The translations under genes and the position numbers were made by a program. DNA of 10,014 nucleotides from Candidatus Saccharimonadota bacterium (GTDB lineage: Bacteria; Eremiobacterota; Xenobia; Xenobiales; Xenobiaceae): contig SFMI01000131.1 of assembly GCA_004554425.1 (NCBI GenBank), positions 1 through 10,014 of the forward strand, in the 5' to 3' direction. Below the pieces are notes generated by a model that ran no database searches, had not been told where the DNA came from, and saw only the letters and a list, made by a program, of their open reading frames with translations. Positions 6,997 to 10,014 of the stretch are shown here, one piece after another (within the stretch, counting starts at the first letter, position 1; each line of letters opens with the position of its first letter).

Positions 6997-8253
6997 TTGC
7001 GCAAGCTCGTATTATTGCTTTCGGCTCTTGTCTTGGCGGTCGGACTGAGTTTTACCGGCTTTACAAACAATGCCATAGCTCAAGATAATTCTTCCAATAG
7101 CTCTCTAATTTTGATTCAGTCGGAGATCGCCGGCACTGAAGTGTTCGGTAGTGGTGTTATCGTATTGACTGGCCGTGAAAATTGCCAAGCCGTAACTAGC
7201 TATGAAGCCATTAAAGGAGCTTCCAGAATTACAGCTTTAGCTGCCGGTTATTCACCTGTACCAGCCAAGATTCTGCGTTTTGCTCCCGACGCCAACTTGG
7301 CTTTACTGGAGATTCCCATTCCCGCTCTGCCTGCGGCCAAACTCGGAGACAGCGAAGTCGTTAAAAACGATACTCCCATAGCTATTTCTTATGCTTCACC
7401 AGTTTTAAGTGGCAACGTGGCCACATCTTTCGACAGTGGCAAACGTGGTGGCAGCGTCATTGACGTTATCAACCGTCCCGGCGGTTCAGTTATGCGTCTC
7501 AAGCTATCCGGCCCTTTACAGGACGATACCAGCGGTGCCCCTGTTTTTTTACCTAATACCAATGAGCTGATTGCTATTTCCCTTTCTATCGAAGCAGCGT
7601 CCGGTCACAACAATATGCGCTTTGCAATTCCCATTGCTATGGCTGGTGCTCTCTCTCCCAACATCAAGTCCTCTTCCGACTCTATTGCCAATATAAGAGT
7701 ACTTGAAGGTGAAGATGCTCCCGTACTTGAGGGTGGAAATGACAAAAGCGACAATGCTGAGGGAGGTAGCCCTCTAGTTCCCATTATCGTAGGTGTAGTT
7801 GTAGTAGCTGTGTTGGGCGGCGTTGCCTACTTCGTCTTAGGTGGCAAAAAGAAGAAAGCCGTAGAGCCTTTCTCTGTTTTGCCTATCTTACCTGAAGATA
7901 TACCTATGGCCTTCGTTACTGCTGAAGGCGAAATTCTTCCCTTCACTAAAGATTCAGTTATTGTCGGACGGTCCGAGAGCAGCGATTGGTGCTTCCCCGA
8001 ATCGAGCGTTTCTGGTCGTCATGCCCGCATTCGTAAGAGTCGCGATGGTTCAAGCTACGAGCTGGAAGACTTAGGCAGCAGCTACGGAACTTTCATCCGT
8101 GGTCGACGCGTAGGTCGCAGCGACGTTATCCATCCTGGAGATATAGTTCGCTTTGGAGATGTCACCCAAATAAAACTTCTTACCAGAGCCGAATCTCAAG
8201 CTAAAAACGCTCTTAATGCGGCCAAGCTTGAAGAAGAAAGCGAAGATTTATAA
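6997..8253 (+). CDS. Membrane-anchored FHA-domain protein with degenerate trypsin/HtrA-like extracytoplasmic domain
   Basis: The frame is open from a GTG at 6889, but I prefer TTG at 6997 (418 aa). GAAGGGA (6979-6985) lies 11 nt upstream, and the protein then starts with a classical Sec signal peptide (RKLVLLLSALVLAVGL, cleavage likely after NAIA). Numbering from 6889, residues 73-250 look like a chymotrypsin-fold HtrA/trypsin-like domain: GSGVIV (87-92), VTSYEAI (102-108), NLALLEI (136-142), DTSGAPVF (213-220) and AIPI (246-249). The catalytic His is replaced by Glu106 and the Asp by Asn136; only Ser215 remains, so protease activity is unlikely. One membrane helix (about 296-317) is followed by KKKK and then a cytoplasmic FHA domain with GR (360-361), SGRHA (375-379) and GSSYGTF (396-402), which bind phosphothreonine. 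This is probably a receptor linking an outside ligand to the nearby Ser/Thr kinase. Confidence 0.88.
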   Translation: MRKLVLLLSALVLAVGLSFTGFTNNAIAQDNSSNSSLILIQSEIAGTEVFGSGVIVLTGRENCQAVTSYEAIKGASRITALAAGYSPVPAKILRFAPDANLALLEIPIPALPAAKLGDSEVVKNDTPIAISYASPVLSGNVATSFDSGKRGGSVIDVINRPGGSVMRLKLSGPLQDDTSGAPVFLPNTNELIAISLSIEAASGHNNMRFAIPIAMAGALSPNIKSSSDSIANIRVLEGEDAPVLEGGNDKSDNAEGGSPLVPIIVGVVVVAVLGGVAYFVLGGKKKKAVEPFSVLPILPEDIPMAFVTAEGEILPFTKDSVIVGRSESSDWCFPESSVSGRHARIRKSRDGSSYELEDLGSSYGTFIRGRRVGRSDVIHPGDIVRFGDVTQIKLLTRAESQAKNALNAAKLEEESEDL

Positions 8254-8266
8254 AAATATGGCCGCT

Positions 8267-8276
8267 CCTATATAGG
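8267..8276. repeat. Perfect palindrome CCTATATAGG
   Basis: A 10-bp perfect palindrome lies between the FHA gene stop and the terminator. With GCC before it and GGC after it, the symmetry extends imperfectly over 8261-8280. It could be a small operator or a weak second hairpin. Its TATATA core could serve as a -10, but no matching -35 is visible. Confidence 0.35.
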
Positions 8277-8288
8277 TGGCGAACCTAA

Positions 8289-8326
8289 AGCCTCAAGGGG
8301 GAACCCCTTTGAGGCTGACTTTTTTT
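8289..8326 (+). terminator. Rho-independent terminator after the FHA gene
   Basis: The stem AGCCTCAAGGGG (8289-8300) pairs with CCCCTTTGAGGCT (8304-8316), with a single-base bulge and a 3-nt loop. It is followed by GAC and a run of seven T (8320-8326). It is a textbook intrinsic terminator. Because the next gene's Shine-Dalgarno sequence starts at 8327, downstream genes would depend on read-through unless an unseen promoter lies within. Confidence 0.9.
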
Positions 8327-8332
8327 AAGGAG
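8327..8332 (+). promoter_or_regulatory. Shine-Dalgarno sequence of the Fic-family gene, abutting the terminator
   Basis: AAGGAG begins on the base after the terminator T-run and lies 11 nt before the ATG at 8344. The CCTT within the terminator's right arm is complementary to AAGG here, so the hairpin and ribosome access could influence each other, though the match is short. Confidence 0.65.
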
Positions 8333-8343
8333 AGTTTTATCAC

Positions 8344-9579
8344 ATGGACGTAAAGTTGACCAAATATGATGTGTTCTTAGCCATCGCCGGTCGCACTAAG
8401 CCTATAAGCAAAGAAGCTTTAGTTAAGACTATGTGGCTTGATGACAGCTCTTCCTTGGATACGATATTAAATAATTTACTAAAAGAGCAATTAATTAGTA
8501 TCGTTCCTGACGGTTATACAAAAGGAGCTAATTCTAAAGGGCAAGCCTTACTTGAGCTCTTACTTTTAGCTATAGCTTATGAATATGATTACAATCTTTA
8601 CTTATCAGAGCCCATTCAAGATCTCTTAAAAGCAGTTTATAAACTTAACGCTTTTACAGAACGTGACTTAGAGTCTTTGCCTGACTGGCGCTCTTATCTT
8701 CACCATTTAATAAAAGATCAAATGATCTTATTTATCAGCTATGATCCGCCTTCAATGCGTCTAGCTCGCATTCTCTTCTTCGACTTAATTTGCAATTATT
8801 TCAATATTTCGCCTAAGACTAAATTTTTTGACACCAAGGTAGATCTCAATAAAGTCATTCTCTCAAAATTGACAGCCAAAAAATTAAACGATCGAGTCGG
8901 TATAGGTTTAGGCGCCCGCTATATATTCGGTTTAAATAATAAGTCTCAAGAAGTCTCCATTCCCAAAATGCAAAGACTATTGGCTTACGACATTATTCCC
9001 GAGCAAGCAGATATCTTCGATAAACAAGCCAAAGCAGATTTTGCTGAAGCCAAAAAATCTTTAGAGCGCAATTCAGTGCTTTTAAAGCGTCGCTTAACTA
9101 TCGATATTATCAAAGAGTATCACAAATTGGCCATGGCAAGCTCAAATATTCCCGATACTTACCGTAAGTTTGATGTAGAAATAAAAGCCAACCCTTACTT
9201 CAAAACTTCCACTTGGAAAAAAATTCCTTCAATGATGGATAAACTTATGGATGATTACAACACTATTTTGAAATCATCTAAAACGATCTTTGATGCTTTC
9301 AACCTGACCGCTTTTTTTTATAACGAATTTATACATATCCATCCTTTTGAAGATGGAAACAGCCGTACGGCCTTTTTGGCTATGTTGCACATTCTCAATT
9401 TATTCAATACTGGTATAACTTCCATACCTGCCAGTTTTGATTATAGCTTTATTCAAGCAACCAAAGGACAAAAAAAGCGCAATGATCGAGATCTAGTTGA
9501 ATTGCTTAAAGAAATTTATGTAGTTATCTTAAACCAAGAAGAATTTAAGCTTATGGCTGAATTGGCGGCCGGTTGTTAA
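8344..9579 (+). CDS. Fic/Doc-family protein with N-terminal winged-helix-like region
   Basis: This 411-aa cytoplasmic protein starts with ATG at 8344 after AAGGAG. Residues 1-60 look like a winged helix-turn-helix (short helices, then LLKEQLISIVPDGYTK), and the middle is helical and unrecognised. Residues 250-390 form a Fic domain: LTIDIIKEYHKLAM, the flap-like region NIPDTYRK to IPSMMDKL, and the active-site motif H333-PFEDGNSRTA. Fic enzymes transfer AMP or another nucleotide part to a Ser, Thr or Tyr; Doc instead uses ATP to phosphorylate EF-Tu. The catalytic His, the acidic pair and GN-R are present, so it is likely active. The second Arg of the canonical HPFxxGNGRxxR is Phe344, and RTAFLAML is closer to Doc than to classical Fic. 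No clear inhibitory (S/T)xxxE(G/N) helix was found, and no small antitoxin gene lies upstream. It sits between FHA and kinase genes, so a signalling role is plausible. Confidence 0.88.
   Translation: MDVKLTKYDVFLAIAGRTKPISKEALVKTMWLDDSSSLDTILNNLLKEQLISIVPDGYTKGANSKGQALLELLLLAIAYEYDYNLYLSEPIQDLLKAVYKLNAFTERDLESLPDWRSYLHHLIKDQMILFISYDPPSMRLARILFFDLICNYFNISPKTKFFDTKVDLNKVILSKLTAKKLNDRVGIGLGARYIFGLNNKSQEVSIPKMQRLLAYDIIPEQADIFDKQAKADFAEAKKSLERNSVLLKRRLTIDIIKEYHKLAMASSNIPDTYRKFDVEIKANPYFKTSTWKKIPSMMDKLMDDYNTILKSSKTIFDAFNLTAFFYNEFIHIHPFEDGNSRTAFLAMLHILNLFNTGITSIPASFDYSFIQATKGQKKRNDRDLVELLKEIYVVILNQEEFKLMAELAAGC
9340..9366 (+). other. Fic active-site motif HPFEDGNSR
   Basis: These bases encode residues 333-341. 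His333 would be the catalytic base, Asp337 with Glu336 the metal-binding position, and Asn339 and Arg341 the phosphate-binding residues. Ser340 replaces the usual Gly, a common variant in the family. Confidence 0.85.
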
Positions 9580-9588
9580 TATTGCAAT

Positions 9589-10014
9589 ATGGCCCAATAT
9601 CAAATAGGAGAAGTTATAGACAAACTTTATCGCGTAACAGGCTACCTTGGAGAAGGGGCGCAAAGCTACGTTTATTCTGTCAGCGATGCTAAACGTCCCT
9701 TAGCCTGTTGGGCTTTAAAGCACCGCCCTAGAAATGTTTGCTAGAGAAGGCCTTATTCTCAAGCGATTACACCATCAAGCTTTACCAAAACTTATAGACT
9801 ACGGTACTCCTTCCGGAGAAGCTCCGTATATAGTGATGGAACGTGTTAAAGGTAGACCTTTAGACGAAGTATTAAATAAGCGGACAATTCCTTTACGTAT
9901 AGAAGAGGCTTTGCCTATAGCCTTACAACTGACTCATTTATTGCACGCACTTCATAAACAGACTCCACCTATTATCTACAGGGATTTAAAGCCTTCAAAT
10001 CTTATCTTATCAGA
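9589..10014 (+). pseudogene. Hanks-type Ser/Thr protein kinase, frameshifted in the N-lobe and cut by the window end
   Basis: The ATG at 9589 lies 9 nt after the Fic stop, without a clear Shine-Dalgarno sequence, suggesting coupling. The first frame encodes the glycine loop LGEGAQSYVY (20-29) and the ATP-binding Lys44 in WALK, then ends at TAG 9742-9744 (51 aa). The kinase continues in the next frame from about 9728: ALEMFAREGLILKRL (the alpha-C helix with its Glu), IVMERVKG (hinge region) and IIYRDLKPSN (catalytic loop, HRD written as YRD, at 9971-10000), still open at the window edge. Only about 9 residues separate Lys44 from the alpha-C Glu, against about 16-20 in related kinases, so roughly 20-35 bases seem to be missing rather than one. 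It could be a decayed gene, an assembly error or, less likely, recoding. An intact version would phosphorylate Ser/Thr and supply the ligand for the upstream FHA domain. Confidence 0.85.

Noticed and set aside
6997..8253. Active HtrA/trypsin-like protease
   Set aside because: The positions of the catalytic His and Asp hold Glu106 and Asn136; only the Ser is kept.
8344..9579. Classical Fic or Doc toxin-antitoxin pair
   Set aside because: No small antitoxin gene lies next to it, the protein is far longer than Doc, and no inhibitory helix motif was recognised.
1..10014. CRISPR array, tRNA, rRNA, insertion sequence or prophage genes
   Set aside because: No regularly spaced repeats, tRNA-like cloverleaf, rRNA sequence, transposase or terminal inverted repeats were seen on either strand.

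Overview
The window holds two divergent gene groups of a moderately AT-rich bacterium, separated by a shared regulatory region at about 6785-6996. An HpnN-type RND lipid exporter implies a two-membrane (diderm) cell. A PcrA-type UvrD helicase, an FHA receptor and a Hanks-type kinase with a YRDLKPSN catalytic loop would fit the cyanobacteria/Melainabacteria side of the tree or another uncultured diderm lineage. That placement is a guess; nothing in the window fixes the taxonomy.

Left half, minus strand, in transcription order. A four-helix EamA/DMT-type membrane protein (6784-6416) is followed by a radical SAM protein with a Cys-rich C-terminal domain (6336-5251). Next comes a large HpnN-like MMPL/RND exporter (5247-2439) whose reading frame breaks near 4450-4465, then a full-length PcrA/UvrD DNA helicase (2421-142). 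Spacings are 79, 3 and 17 nt, so they look like one operon. The first three could form a lipid modification and export cassette. That is inference: the substrate is not identifiable and no hopanoid synthesis gene is in view. PcrA is probably a housekeeping passenger.

Right half, plus strand. A secreted-then-membrane-anchored protein (6997-8253) has a signal peptide, a trypsin/HtrA-like domain that has lost two of its three catalytic residues, one transmembrane helix and a cytoplasmic FHA domain. A strong intrinsic terminator follows (8289-8326), ending right at the Shine-Dalgarno sequence of a Fic/Doc-family protein with an N-terminal winged-helix-like region (8344-9579). Nine bases later a Ser/Thr protein kinase begins (9589 to the window edge), frameshifted and apparently deleted in its N-lobe. 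Together they suggest a transmembrane phospho-signalling module: an outside sensor, a phosphothreonine reader, a Fic-type nucleotide/phosphate transferase and a kinase.

Two separate frame breaks in 10 kb mean that assembly or sequencing error, or genuine gene decay, must be considered for both. The first 141 bases hold no gene that can be called.
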